Assembly: GCA_024543015.1 (NCBI GenBank)
Contig: JAMXCY010000019.1
Span: forward strand, 1-11,721
Length of the DNA: 11,721 nt
Direction of reading: 5' to 3'
From: Candidatus Omnitrophota bacterium
Lineage (GTDB): Bacteria > Omnitrophota > Gorgyraeia > JAFGHF01
How positions within the stretch are numbered: the stretch's first letter is position 1; each line of letters begins with the position of its first letter. Under the pieces are notes generated by a model. That model worked only from the letters and a program-made list of their open reading frames with translations. It made no database searches and was not told the DNA's origin. This document shows positions 4,421 to 11,721 of the stretch, piece by piece. The position numbers were made by a program, and so were the translations under genes.

Positions 4421-5168
4421 TCTCTATTTCCATTCAACAATCCCTGTTCCAGTCCAACTTCCAAACGAGGTTAAATCCAACTTGGGTAATGAAATATTTC
4501 TCCAAATCTTTAACATATTCCAGAGACGAATATCGTCAAATATTATTACTGGTTTTGTCTTAAAGGATAAGGATTTAAAATTATCTAAAAACTTTTGTTC
4601 CATAATTCCGTCTTTTTCAGCATCAATAAATATCATATTGGCTTTTTCTAATAACTGGCGATACTTAGAAAAAACGGAAGGTTCACTCAAATCATCAATA
4701 TATTGAACAAGTCTCCCATCCTTAAAATCATCCTCTCGTAAGTAAGTCGCTGGAAGTGATTTCCAATTAACTATGTCGAAAGTAGCTATTTTTGAGCCTT
4801 GAGGAAGGAATTTTTTCATTGATAATGCAGACAATCCTCTGCACGTTCCTATCTCAATAACTATTTTTGGTTTTAGTGCTAACACCAGTCCCGCGAGAAG
4901 CTTATAATGTTGCCCTGGCCAAATATTGGTAGAACTACGATGTTTTTCTATTGGACTTATCTCATCAAGAGATAGTTCTTGTGCATATCCTATAGCCTTC
5001 AAAGCAAGTGATATTAAATATTTTGAGGGTTGAGAAATATCGTCATCTGCAGAAAATAACATGGAGTATTCGGCATGTCGTACTTGAACTGGGGACGGCA
5101 TTAACTTTCTTATAAGCCCTTTTTTAATCTTTTTCATAATCTTTTTCGAGTAAGTAAGAGACGTTGTC
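4403..5168. repeat. 12-bp inverted repeat bracketing the methyltransferase gene
   Basis: GACAACGTCTCT at 4403-4414 is the exact reverse complement of AGAGACGTTGTC at 5157-5168. The arms lie 9 bp beyond the stop codon and 19 bp before the start codon and enclose nothing but the gene. On the minus strand the downstream arm is followed by CATTTTAA, so the pair may also be the two sides of a former tRNA-Val terminator hairpin split by an insertion. Confidence 0.7.
4424..5137 (-). CDS. Class I SAM-dependent methyltransferase
   Basis: The 237-residue protein has a Rossmann-type methyltransferase core from about residue 75. Motif I is VIEIGTCRGLSA (93-104), an acidic residue follows the second strand (FDIVNW, D121), then MIFIDAEKDG (168-177) and IIFDDIRLW (198-206). 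This pattern resembles the Methyltransf_24/O-methyltransferase group, often linked to surface glycan or small-molecule modification; the substrate cannot be told. The N-terminal 70 residues are basic, then polar. The ATG at 5137 has only a weak purine run upstream and no good promoter is visible, so it may be read through from tRNA-Val. The gene is AT-rich compared with rpoD and is enclosed by a 12-bp inverted repeat, which suggests acquisition. Confidence 0.8.
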   Translation of the reverse strand: MKKIKKGLIRKLMPSPVQVRHAEYSMLFSADDDISQPSKYLISLALKAIGYAQELSLDEISPIEKHRSSTNIWPGQHYKLLAGLVLALKPKIVIEIGTCRGLSALSMKKFLPQGSKIATFDIVNWKSLPATYLREDDFKDGRLVQYIDDLSEPSVFSKYRQLLEKANMIFIDAEKDGIMEQKFLDNFKSLSFKTKPVIIFDDIRLWNMLKIWRNISLPKLDLTSFGSWTGTGIVEWK

Positions 5169-5186
5169 TAAAGTAAGCAAAATATC

Positions 5187-5263
5187 TGGTGGGCGTAGAA
5201 GGATTCGAACCTTCGATCTCCACAATGTGAGTGTGGCGCTTTAACCAGCTAAGCCATACGCCC
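5187..5263 (-). tRNA. tRNA-Val (CAC anticodon)
   Basis: This is a 77-nt cloverleaf including an encoded CCA. The acceptor is GGGCGTA/TACGCCC with discriminator A, the D arm GCTT/AAGC, the anticodon stem CCACA/TGTGG around CTCACAT, and the T arm GAAGG/CCTTC around TTCGAAT. Anticodon CAC reads GUG. Its 5' end lies directly after the T-tract of the rpoD terminator and no promoter is apparent, so it probably depends on read-through. Unlike the CAU tRNA it encodes CCA. Confidence 0.95.
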
Positions 5264-5264
5264 A

Positions 5265-5314
5265 AATAAAAAGGATGAATCCTGAGGAAAACATTTTACC
5301 ACAGGACCCATCCT
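5265..5314 (-). terminator. Rho-independent terminator after rpoD
   Basis: On the minus strand AGGATGGGTCCTG (5302-5314) pairs with CAGGATTCATCCT (5272-5284) over 13 positions, two of them G-U, across a 17-nt loop, and TTTTTAT follows. It ends the cvpA–rpoD operon. The T-tract is immediately followed by the tRNA-Val 5' end. Confidence 0.75.
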
Positions 5315-5331
5315 CTGTCTATGCTCTTTGT

Positions 5332-6912
5332 CTACAGTAATCTTTTCTCCTCATTAAGACCCAGGTCGAGGAAGTTCTTTAAACGACGACTACGGGTAGG
5401 ATGGCGTAGCTTGCGCAGTGCCTTAGCTTCAATCTGCCTGATCCTTTCACGGGTTACCTTAAAGATGATTCCCACCTCTTCGAGTGTACGCGGATAGCCA
5501 TCGCCAATGCCAAAACGCAGTTGCAATACCTTCTTCTCTCGCTCTGTCAGAGAAGTTAATACATCTTCCATTTCCGACTTAAGCATTGAATAAGCCGTGG
5601 CATTGGCCGGAGAAACTGCACTTTTATCCTCAATAAAATCGCCAAAATGGGTATCCCCTTCGTCTCCCACCGGTGTCTGCAAGGAAATAGGCTCCTGGGC
5701 AATCTTTAACACCCCACGTACCTTCTCCACGGGCATATCCATCTGGCGGGCAATCTCTTCCGGCACCGGTTCCCTGCCCTTTTCCTGAACCAGAGCCCGA
5801 GAAATACGAATTAGCCTGTTAATGGTCTCGGTCATATGCACGGGAATACGAATGGTCCTGGCCTGGTCGGCAATAGAGCGAGTAATCGCCTGTCTGATCC
5901 ACCAGGTAGCATAGGTGCTAAATTTGTACCCCCGGCGATAATCATATTTATCTACTGCTTTCATCAGGCCGATATTTCCCTCTTGAATCAAATCCAGAAA
6001 AGTTAAACCCCGGTTGGTGTATTTTTTAGCAATACTGACTACCAGTCTCAGGTTAGCTTCTACCAAGGCCTTCTTGGCCCTGTTAAATTTGTTCTGTTTG
6101 GACCTGATTAATCTAATCTGCTCTTTGATCTTATCGTAAGGCAGGCCAAATTCTCTTAACACTCTTTTTCTTTTCTGGATTAAAGCGCCTATCTTACCCC
6201 TGGACTTTTTCCTGCGCAAGCGCTTCAGGTCTGAATCCAGCTCGCTTATCTGGTGAAAGCTGGATTTAATTTTGGCAGCAATTTTTTCTACTACAGAAGT
6301 AAGCAAGTCAAATTGCCAAAGCAAAGAAACGATATTTTCCTGTTTGCGGGTAGCTCTTAATTTAGAAATCAAAACAGCAGTCTTCTTCAGCAGTTTATCG
6401 CGATTAAGGCTGGCCTCCTCCCGAATGGCCTCTTCCAGATTAAACTCAGTCTTGACAATTCCATTAGCTACATTTAAAACTTCCTTTTTTGTCCGCAGGC
6501 AATTAAATAGTGTTTCCCGAAAGTTATTTTCCGCTACCTCTATTTCTTTCGCTAGCCTAATTTCTTCTTCCCGGCAAACAAGGGGAATCTGTCCCATCTG
6601 CCTTAGATACATCCTGACCGGGTCATCCATCCGAGCTAAGCGCGGAAGAGCTTCGGGTTTCTCCTTTACAGTAACTTCCTCAGGGGTTGCTTTCTCCAGT
6701 TCCTGCTTCTGTTCTGCCCCGATAATCTCAATGTTCTCATTGCCCAACATGATCAGAATCTCATCGATTTCTTCGGAAGAGACTATATTTTCAGGCAGAA
6801 TGTTATTTACCTCTTCGTAGGTAAGCCGTCCCTTCTCCTTGCCAGCAGCGATAAGTTTCTCTAGCTGTCTTACTCTTTTACTCTTTCTGCTAGCTTGCTT
6901 TTTTTTCTGCAT
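5332..6912 (-). CDS. rpoD: Primary RNA polymerase sigma factor (sigma70/SigA)
   Basis: This housekeeping sigma factor directs RNA polymerase to -10/-35 promoters. The 526 residues show a short region 1.1-like N-terminus (about 10-65), region 1.2 (DPVRMYLRQMG, 97-107), and a charged non-conserved spacer (about 130-270). Region 2 runs about 282-357, including the core-binding NLRLVVSIAKKY and the DNA-melting YKFSTYATWWIRQAI. Region 3 is about 358-435 and region 4 about 447-505, with the helix-turn-helix TLEEVGIIFKVTRERIRQIEAKALRKLRHP. The ATG at 6912 lies 23 nt inside the 3' end of dnaG with GAGGTAG as ribosome binding site, so translation is probably coupled. The many TTGACA/TATAAT-like promoters with 17-bp spacers in this window agree with this factor. 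Confidence 0.97.
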   Translation of the reverse strand: MQKKKQASRKSKRVRQLEKLIAAGKEKGRLTYEEVNNILPENIVSSEEIDEILIMLGNENIEIIGAEQKQELEKATPEEVTVKEKPEALPRLARMDDPVRMYLRQMGQIPLVCREEEIRLAKEIEVAENNFRETLFNCLRTKKEVLNVANGIVKTEFNLEEAIREEASLNRDKLLKKTAVLISKLRATRKQENIVSLLWQFDLLTSVVEKIAAKIKSSFHQISELDSDLKRLRRKKSRGKIGALIQKRKRVLREFGLPYDKIKEQIRLIRSKQNKFNRAKKALVEANLRLVVSIAKKYTNRGLTFLDLIQEGNIGLMKAVDKYDYRRGYKFSTYATWWIRQAITRSIADQARTIRIPVHMTETINRLIRISRALVQEKGREPVPEEIARQMDMPVEKVRGVLKIAQEPISLQTPVGDEGDTHFGDFIEDKSAVSPANATAYSMLKSEMEDVLTSLTEREKKVLQLRFGIGDGYPRTLEEVGIIFKVTRERIRQIEAKALRKLRHPTRSRRLKNFLDLGLNEEKRLL

Positions 6913-8686
6913 GTTTTCTACCTCGATTTTTAATCAAGTGGTTATATTTACCCACTAATTCTATAATTTTATCTTTATGCCCCCAACCCTGAGCAAGCTT
7001 AATCTCTCTTTGTAATCTATTAAGCCGGTCTTTTAAATTATCCATCTTTATCCGCGCAATACAATCGGTTAAGGTCTTCTGGCGGTTAATCAGCTCTTCG
7101 GTGCAGCTAGAAATACGTGAAATCAACTCAGCGGCATCTGTACTGCCTAAATAACTGATTAACTGGTCCGGCTTAATGCCCTGGCCTTGAGTATGTACCC
7201 GATAAACTACGCGCATTGCTTCTCTAATGCGCAAATCATGGAAATCCTCAAGGGCTAGATGATTTTTGATTTCTCCAACCGCATCTTCGTTTTTGAGCAT
7301 AATTTTTAAAAGCATCTCTTCGGCCGGACGTAAGGCTTGAAAACTCACCCCCCTGAAATTATCTTTTTGGTAATACTCGAAGTCCTTTTTAACTTTTTTA
7401 AGCTCCGCTAAAATCCACTCTTCTCCCAGTGACTTCTCGCCCCTAGAAAACTCCTCAGCCAGCCTCTTGACATAGCCGCTGCGGCGAATAGCATTTTGCA
7501 CCCGGCGAATAGTGGGAAGCATCTCTTTAGCGATGCCGACCTTACCCTCCACTGTATCCAGTTTATACTTCTGGGTCAGTAGATTTAATTTATAATCAAA
7601 GAGGTCGCTGGCCTGTTTAATCTTTTCCTGAAAACTTTCCTTGCCAAACTTGCGCAAGAAACTGTCCGGGTCCTCATTGCTTGGCAGGCTGACAATTCTT
7701 ACATTGGTATCTTCTTCGATAAGTAAATCTAAACTGCGCAGGCTGGCTAACTCTCCGGCCTGGTCAGAGTCAAAGACCATGACCACATTATGGGTATAAC
7801 GCCTAAGTTGCCTTATCTGTTGTGAGGTAAGTGCTGTGCCTAAGGAAGCGACAACATTGCTAATGCCATGCTGATAGACTATAAGCAAGTCAATATAGCC
7901 TTCCACGATGAGGCAAAAATCTTGTTTTTTAATCTCCTCCTTGGCGAAATTCAATCCATACAAGTGATTGCCTTTGATGTAAATAGGTGTTTCCGGAGAA
8001 TTCATATATTTAGGGCTATGCGAGTTATCTAAGACCCTGGCGCCAAAAGCAATGATACGGTTGCGTACATCAAAAATGGGAAAGATTATCCTTTGTTTAA
8101 ACCTATCATAGTAAAAGCGGTCCTCTTTGCGTAAAATCAATCCGGCTTTCTCCAGCAGTCCTTCCCCCACTCCCTTAGTGCGCATAAATTTTAGCAAACC
8201 GTTGTCGCTTAAGGCAAAGCCTAATCTAAAGGCAATAATGTTTTTGGCAGGAAAAGTTCTTTTCTTGAGATACTCCAAAGCCGGCCGGCCCTTTTGTTCT
8301 TTTAGATTGGCCTGATAAAAGGTGCAAGCCAGTTCGTTTATTTGAAAAAGGTCACGGCTTTCTTTTTGTTCCCTGACAAACATAGAGCTGCGGGGAAGTG
8401 CAACATTGGTCTTCTCCGCCAGCATCCGCACCACCTGCGGAAATTCCAACCCCTCGTGCTTCATAATAAAATTAAATACATTCCCGCCGGCCCCGCAGCC
8501 AAAACAATGAAAGATGCCCTTATCCGGGCTAACCGTAAACGAAGGCGTCTTCTCCTGGTGAAAAGGACAAAGAGCCCGGAAGTTCCTCCCTGCCCGCTTT
8601 AAGGGAATATACTGCGAGACAATTTCTGCGATATTGCACTTATCACGAATCTGGTCAATTACGTTATCAGGAAAAAGGCTGGGCAT
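6890..8686 (-). CDS. dnaG: DNA primase
   Basis: This enzyme makes the RNA primers for chromosome replication at the fork with the replicative helicase DnaB. The 598-residue protein has the normal layout. The N-terminal CHC2 zinc finger uses C40, H43, C61 and C64. The RNA polymerase core includes YYDRFKQRIIFPIFD (192-206) and NSPETPIYIKGNHLYGLN (229-246). The TOPRIM metal site is E262 in IVEGYIDLL, with D306 and D308 in VFDSDQAG. A less conserved C-terminal part from about 430 should bind DnaB. The ATG at 8686 is 2 nt after the stop of the Nif3-like gene and has a weak AAGAGAAAA ribosome site, so coupling is likely. It overlaps rpoD by 23 nt, the classical dnaG–rpoD pairing. Confidence 0.97.
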   Translation of the reverse strand: MPSLFPDNVIDQIRDKCNIAEIVSQYIPLKRAGRNFRALCPFHQEKTPSFTVSPDKGIFHCFGCGAGGNVFNFIMKHEGLEFPQVVRMLAEKTNVALPRSSMFVREQKESRDLFQINELACTFYQANLKEQKGRPALEYLKKRTFPAKNIIAFRLGFALSDNGLLKFMRTKGVGEGLLEKAGLILRKEDRFYYDRFKQRIIFPIFDVRNRIIAFGARVLDNSHSPKYMNSPETPIYIKGNHLYGLNFAKEEIKKQDFCLIVEGYIDLLIVYQHGISNVVASLGTALTSQQIRQLRRYTHNVVMVFDSDQAGELASLRSLDLLIEEDTNVRIVSLPSNEDPDSFLRKFGKESFQEKIKQASDLFDYKLNLLTQKYKLDTVEGKVGIAKEMLPTIRRVQNAIRRSGYVKRLAEEFSRGEKSLGEEWILAELKKVKKDFEYYQKDNFRGVSFQALRPAEEMLLKIMLKNEDAVGEIKNHLALEDFHDLRIREAMRVVYRVHTQGQGIKPDQLISYLGSTDAAELISRISSCTEELINRQKTLTDCIARIKMDNLKDRLNRLQREIKLAQGWGHKDKIIELVGKYNHLIKNRGRKHAEKKAS

Positions 8687-8688
8687 TG

Positions 8689-9645
8689 TTATTTTCTCTT
8701 GATCCGTTTAAACCCGGAACATTCGATAATATTGAGTTTTTGCTTTTTTTCTAGCTTATCTAACAAAAGATTCAAACCCAGTGAATCGCTGCCAATGTGC
8801 CCAGCAATAATTACATTAATATGCTCGGCGCTAACCTTACGGAAATGTTCTTCGCTTAAATGCATAGCCAATATGGTGCCAATACCTGCCTGGGATAGCT
8901 TACGGAAGATATCTTTAGAACCTTCCGTGCCTCCGGTCATATCCACAAAGATTTTTCCTACTTGGCGCTTAGTGGTCCCAACAATAATTCTGGGACCGGC
9001 CTTCTCTTGTGCAGCCTGGCGATATTCTGGAATATCTTTTAAAATACCCAAAATATCCTCTAATGTATCCGGTTTCTTTTTGTCTAGTAGTTTTTGCAAA
9101 TACGTGGCTACGTGATTATCTGCGGGAGTATGGCAACACATAAAAGCTAACTTTAAGTGCCGAGCTATATCTACTGCACGACTATGATTCGCCGGCATTA
9201 CCTTTCTTCTGACCTCGGCAATACGCTCGGCCATTAATGACTCGGCAACGCTAATAGACACCCCTAAGTTCTTTAAGATACCTGAGTGGATGTCCATTAC
9301 CTCCGCCAGCCCGGCCAAGGCCTTGCCTTCAGGGTGATGTGAGATCACTAAATCTATTTTCTCCCCTTTTTGATTGAGCCTATCGGCTAATAATAATTCT
9401 CCTGCCTCTATATCAATGCCCATTAAAATAGTTTTTACTTTTTGATCAGGCCTGCCAAATAGAATCCTGGTATCACTATATGGATTAGCCAGCCTTTCCT
9501 GGTCAAAGTCCAGCTTCTGTTTCTTGCTCAGCTGCTGATATACCTTTTTAATCCTCGCCTGACTCTTCTTGACTGCTTCTTTTCCTCGTGGGTCAGCATT
9601 AATGCCCTCTTTTACCATAAACTCATAAATATCTCTTAGGGTCAT
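8689..9645 (-). CDS. Nif3-like dinuclear metal center protein (DUF34)
   Basis: The 318-residue protein has Nif3/DUF34 features: GIDIEAGELLLADRL (76-90), the metal-site motif DLVISHHPEG (98-107), CCHTPADN (170-177), and a C-terminal half with MTGGTEGS and IIAGHIGSDSLGLNLLLD (279-296). Family members bind two metal ions and are suspected hydrolases, but no agreed reaction exists. The N-terminal 60 residues are an extra charged helical segment not typical of short Nif3 proteins. The ATG directly follows the TAA of cvpA, with an AAGGAG ribosome site in the cvpA end. In actinobacteria Nif3 sits next to DUF164 and RNase H; here those genes are about 7 kb downstream. Confidence 0.8.
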   Translation of the reverse strand: MTLRDIYEFMVKEGINADPRGKEAVKKSQARIKKVYQQLSKKQKLDFDQERLANPYSDTRILFGRPDQKVKTILMGIDIEAGELLLADRLNQKGEKIDLVISHHPEGKALAGLAEVMDIHSGILKNLGVSISVAESLMAERIAEVRRKVMPANHSRAVDIARHLKLAFMCCHTPADNHVATYLQKLLDKKKPDTLEDILGILKDIPEYRQAAQEKAGPRIIVGTTKRQVGKIFVDMTGGTEGSKDIFRKLSQAGIGTILAMHLSEEHFRKVSAEHINVIIAGHIGSDSLGLNLLLDKLEKKQKLNIIECSGFKRIKRK

Positions 9646-10167
9646 TTACTCTCCTTCAGTTTCGGGTTTAAAGCGAACAATAAACTCTAACATCCTGGGC
9701 CCCATTTCTTTGAGCTCGGCTCCGGAAAATGATTCTTGCTCCACGCTTTCTTTGATATACTCAAAAGGAAGCAGCGTCAGCGCAAAAAGAAAGAGGCTGG
9801 CAAAAACAAGGCTGCGGCCCAGGCCCAGAATTAAGCCTCCCCACTTCTCTATCTCCCCAAGAAGCTCAAGATGCAACACCTTAAACAACAATACCCTAAC
9901 TGTCCTGAACACAAGAAGTAACAAAAAAAACAAGATGAGAAAGGAAAGAAAATTGGCTACTTGGAGGGAAAGGAAAGAACTGGTAGCTAACCATTTACCT
10001 AAATGCCCATAATATAAAAGAGACAGCACACAAGTCGCAACGGCTCCTAAAACCTTGAAAAGTTCAATCGAAAAACCTCGCTGCAGACCGATGTAACCGC
10101 CTCTAATTAAAAAGATTATGACAATTACGTCAACCCAATTTCCTACCGGCAGAAAACTTAAATTCAT
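9646..10167 (-). CDS. cvpA: CvpA family membrane protein
   Basis: The 173-residue inner-membrane protein has four predicted helices (about 11-27, 37-53, 70-92 and 109-131) and the CvpA-like opening NWVDVIVIIFLIRGGYIGLQRGFSIELFKVLG. CvpA was named for its requirement for colicin V production in E. coli; its general role is unclear. The frame extends to 10233, but that start lies upstream of the promoter at 10196-10224, so the ATG at 10167 is used here. It is the first gene of the cvpA–Nif3–dnaG–rpoD operon. Its ribosome site is weak (GGAT). Confidence 0.8.
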   Translation of the reverse strand: MNLSFLPVGNWVDVIVIIFLIRGGYIGLQRGFSIELFKVLGAVATCVLSLLYYGHLGKWLATSSFLSLQVANFLSFLILFFLLLLVFRTVRVLLFKVLHLELLGEIEKWGGLILGLGRSLVFASLFLFALTLLPFEYIKESVEQESFSGAELKEMGPRMLEFIVRFKPETEGE

Positions 10168-10195
10168 GCTTAAATAAATCCGAAAAGTTCTTGTA

Positions 10196-10224
10196 AGTAT
10201 ACCACAAAAGTACTCAAAAGTCAA
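10196..10224 (-). promoter_or_regulatory. Promoter of the cvpA–Nif3–dnaG–rpoD operon
   Basis: On the minus strand TTGACT (10219-10224), a 17-bp spacer and TATACT (10196-10201) with TG in the extended -10 position. It lies 29 bp before the cvpA start codon and is the only strong promoter-like sequence seen for the operon. Confidence 0.8.
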
Positions 10225-10247
10225 GAGCAGCAAACAAATAATTATAC

Positions 10248-10276
10248 TTGCAATATACTCAACTTTATGTTAAAAT
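10248..10276 (+). promoter_or_regulatory. Promoter of rpmB
   Basis: TTGCAA (10248-10253), a 17-bp spacer and TAAAAT (10271-10276), preceded by TG at the extended -10 position. It lies 34 bp before the rpmB start, and its -35 is 23 bp from that of the divergent cvpA promoter, so the two may influence each other. Confidence 0.75.
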
Positions 10277-10310
10277 TAGCTCTCGTTAATTTCAAACAAC
10301 GGAGGTAGCG

Positions 10311-10538
10311 ATGTCGCGAGTTTGCGCAATCTGCGGTAAAAGACCTGTGGCCGGAAGAAGAATTAAACGCCGAGGTCTGGCTAAGAAAAAAGGCGGCGTA
10401 GGTAGAAAAATTACCGGTATCAGCAAACGTACTTTTGCGCCTAATCTGCAAAGAGTCAAAGTCACTATTAAAGGAACCACAAAAAGGATTCGGGTCTGCA
10501 GTAAATGTCTTAAGGCCGGTAAGGTGCAAAAGACTTAA
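10311..10538 (+). CDS. rpmB: 50S ribosomal protein bL28
   Basis: The 75-residue basic protein is a component of the large ribosomal subunit. It begins MSRVCAICGKRPVAGRRIKRRG and contains the family segment SKRTFAPNLQRVKV. It is the zinc-binding form: C5 and C8 in CAIC, C63 and C66 in CSKC make a four-cysteine site. A strong GGAGG ribosome site lies 5 nt before the ATG. It is the only complete plus-strand gene in the window and converges on recJ with 3 nt between the stop codons; no hairpin terminator is visible between them. Confidence 0.96.
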   Translation: MSRVCAICGKRPVAGRRIKRRGLAKKKGGVGRKITGISKRTFAPNLQRVKVTIKGTTKRIRVCSKCLKAGKVQKT

Positions 10539-10541
10539 AGC

Positions 10542-11720
10542 TCAAACCACCTTCAGGTCTTCTATCTTCAGTTGAATAGAGAAATTTCCCTGCCAATTAT
10601 TTATAGAAGGTGAATAAGCCAAATCTATTATTTCACCTCCTGAAAGCTTCGGAATCACTCCCGCCTTATTATACCCTATCGCCTCGCAAGTAAGCCGTCC
10701 ATCAGTAACCCAAAACTTTATATGGTTAGCCGCAATTACAGAAGCTCGAGACTTAACTTTTAATTTTGCCGAGCAAAATAAAGGTTCGGGGTTATCTGCC
10801 CCAAATGGGGTCAGGGCCTCTAACTGTTCAATTAAATTCGTATCTAAATCTGAAAGGGGTATCTGGGCATCTATATCTAATGCAGGCAGAAGGTCTTCCG
10901 GCAAGAGCATTTCTTTAGTGACTCTATTGATAGTTTGAAAAAATTCGTTGAATTTGTCTTTTTTTAACTTTATCCCGCAGGCGCGCTGGTGGCCTCCGTA
11001 CTCCTGTAGCAAATGTTTGCAACGGGTCAGGGCTTTGAAAAGATGAAAGTTACCAATCGAGCGGCCGGAACCCCGACCAAATTCTTCCTCTAAACTAATC
11101 ATAATCGTGGGGCGAAAATACTTTTCTACCAAACGCGAAGCCACAATACCGATTACCCCCTGATGCCAATTGGGCGCCCCCAAGACAATTATACTATGCT
11201 CCTTAAAGTTAATCTCTCTTTCTACCTGCTCAATAGCCTGCTGAAGCGTCTGGCTGGCAATCCGCTGCCTGAGACGGTTTCCCTTGTTCAGTTTTTGGGC
11301 CAGATGCTGGGCTTCGATTTCTGTCTGGGCTAAGAGTAATTTCAAAGAATCCTCAGGACTGCCCAATCTTCCGCTGGCATTTATTCTTGGCCCTAAGATA
11401 TACCCAATATGCCGGGCGTTAATTTCCCTCTCGGCCAATCCGGAAATCTCCATTAAGGCCTTCAGTCCCAAATTCTTAGTCTGCCTAAAATCTGCCAGAC
11501 CGTGTTTGACTAAAACCCTATTTTCACCAGTCAGTGGAACAATATCACCTACCGTTCCTAAGGTAACAATATCCAGATAGTTATCCAGTACTTCTTCTTG
11601 GCTGCCGCTAAGTGCGCTGGCAAGCTTTGCGGCCAGACCTACGCCGGCAAGATACTTGTAGGGGTAGGAACAACCTTTCTGCAGCGGATTGATAACCGCC
11701 AAAGCTTGAGGTAAGGAATT
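10542..11720 (-). CDS. recJ: Single-stranded-DNA-specific exonuclease RecJ (5' partial)
   Basis: This is a 5'-3' single-strand DNA exonuclease of recombinational and mismatch repair. The visible part is the C-terminal two thirds: SLPQALAVINPLQ and the YPYKYLAGVGLAAKLASAL segment at the edge, then DIVTLGTVGDIVPLTGENR, the YILGPRINASGRLGSPEDSLKLLL motif, and the DHHA1 domain with APNWHQGVIGIVASRLVEKYFRP, GRGSGRS and YGGHQRACG, followed by the OB-like C-terminal domain. The frame is open to the right edge, so the TTG at 11702 is not the true start. The N-terminal part with the DHH active-site motifs, about 170 residues in typical RecJ, lies outside the window. Confidence 0.93.
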   Translation of the reverse strand, partial: NSLPQALAVINPLQKGCSYPYKYLAGVGLAAKLASALSGSQEEVLDNYLDIVTLGTVGDIVPLTGENRVLVKHGLADFRQTKNLGLKALMEISGLAEREINARHIGYILGPRINASGRLGSPEDSLKLLLAQTEIEAQHLAQKLNKGNRLRQRIASQTLQQAIEQVEREINFKEHSIIVLGAPNWHQGVIGIVASRLVEKYFRPTIMISLEEEFGRGSGRSIGNFHLFKALTRCKHLLQEYGGHQRACGIKLKKDKFNEFFQTINRVTKEMLLPEDLLPALDIDAQIPLSDLDTNLIEQLEALTPFGADNPEPLFCSAKLKVKSRASVIAANHIKFWVTDGRLTCEAIGYNKAGVIPKLSGGEIIDLAYSPSINNWQGNFSIQLKIEDLKVV

Positions 11721-11721
11721 G

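Noticed and set aside
6272..6820. 182-codon open frame on the plus strand opposite rpoD
   Set aside because: It lies antisense to a certain sigma factor gene, has serine-rich composition typical of a shadow frame, and shows no recognisable domain or ribosome site.
8699..9115. 138-codon open frame on the plus strand opposite the Nif3-like gene
   Set aside because: It is a shadow of a well-supported gene, with no motif and low-complexity Ser/Cys content.
10168..10233. Longer start for CvpA
   Set aside because: The extension includes the -10 and -35 boxes of the operon promoter, so the transcript would not contain it.

Overview
The window is a bacterial chromosome segment dominated by housekeeping genes. 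A TIGR04073-family exported protein (exosortase-associated), a zinc-finger bL28, and the gene order cvpA–Nif3-like–dnaG–rpoD suggest an uncultured Gram-negative lineage near the PVC group, most likely Omnitrophota. That placement is an inference from protein resemblance, not proven by the sequence.

Layout from left to right. Positions 2–190 hold the plus-strand 3' end of a gene that resembles the tail of a membrane glycosyltransferase. It abuts rnpB (191–610, minus), the RNase P RNA, whose P12 arm is occupied by a structured repeat. Upstream of rnpB on the minus strand are rnhA (602–1036), a DUF164/C4 zinc-ribbon coiled-coil gene (1041–1754) and a CAU-anticodon tRNA (1796–1868). All are tightly packed behind one strong sigma70-type promoter (1920–1948), so a tRNA and the RNA that would process its 5' end are probably co-transcribed.

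Positions about 1869–5186 form an AT-richer accessory region with three minus-strand cargo genes: a TIGR04073 protein, a DUF362 protein and a SAM-dependent methyltransferase. Its notable structure is that the promoter plus the 5' half of the CAU tRNA recur twice as broken copies (half-tRNAs at 2662–2701 and 4173–4210). Both are cut just after the anticodon and each lies upstream of one cargo gene. The methyltransferase gene is bracketed by a perfect 12-bp inverted repeat, one arm of which recurs beside the intact tRNA promoter. This looks like a small stack of insertions or duplications anchored on a tRNA gene, with no integrase in view.

Positions 5187–10167 hold tRNA-Val(CAC) and the macromolecular-synthesis cluster rpoD, dnaG, Nif3-like and cvpA, all minus strand. 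Adjacent genes overlap or nearly touch, and they are served by a strong promoter at 10196–10224. A divergent promoter drives rpmB (bL28, 10311–10538), which converges on recJ (10542 to the right edge, 5'-truncated).

Functionally the core genes serve primer synthesis (DnaG), promoter recognition (RpoD), RNA:DNA hybrid removal (RnhA), tRNA processing (rnpB), translation (bL28, two tRNAs) and DNA repair (RecJ). The accessory genes appear to be later arrivals wedged between the two tRNA genes.
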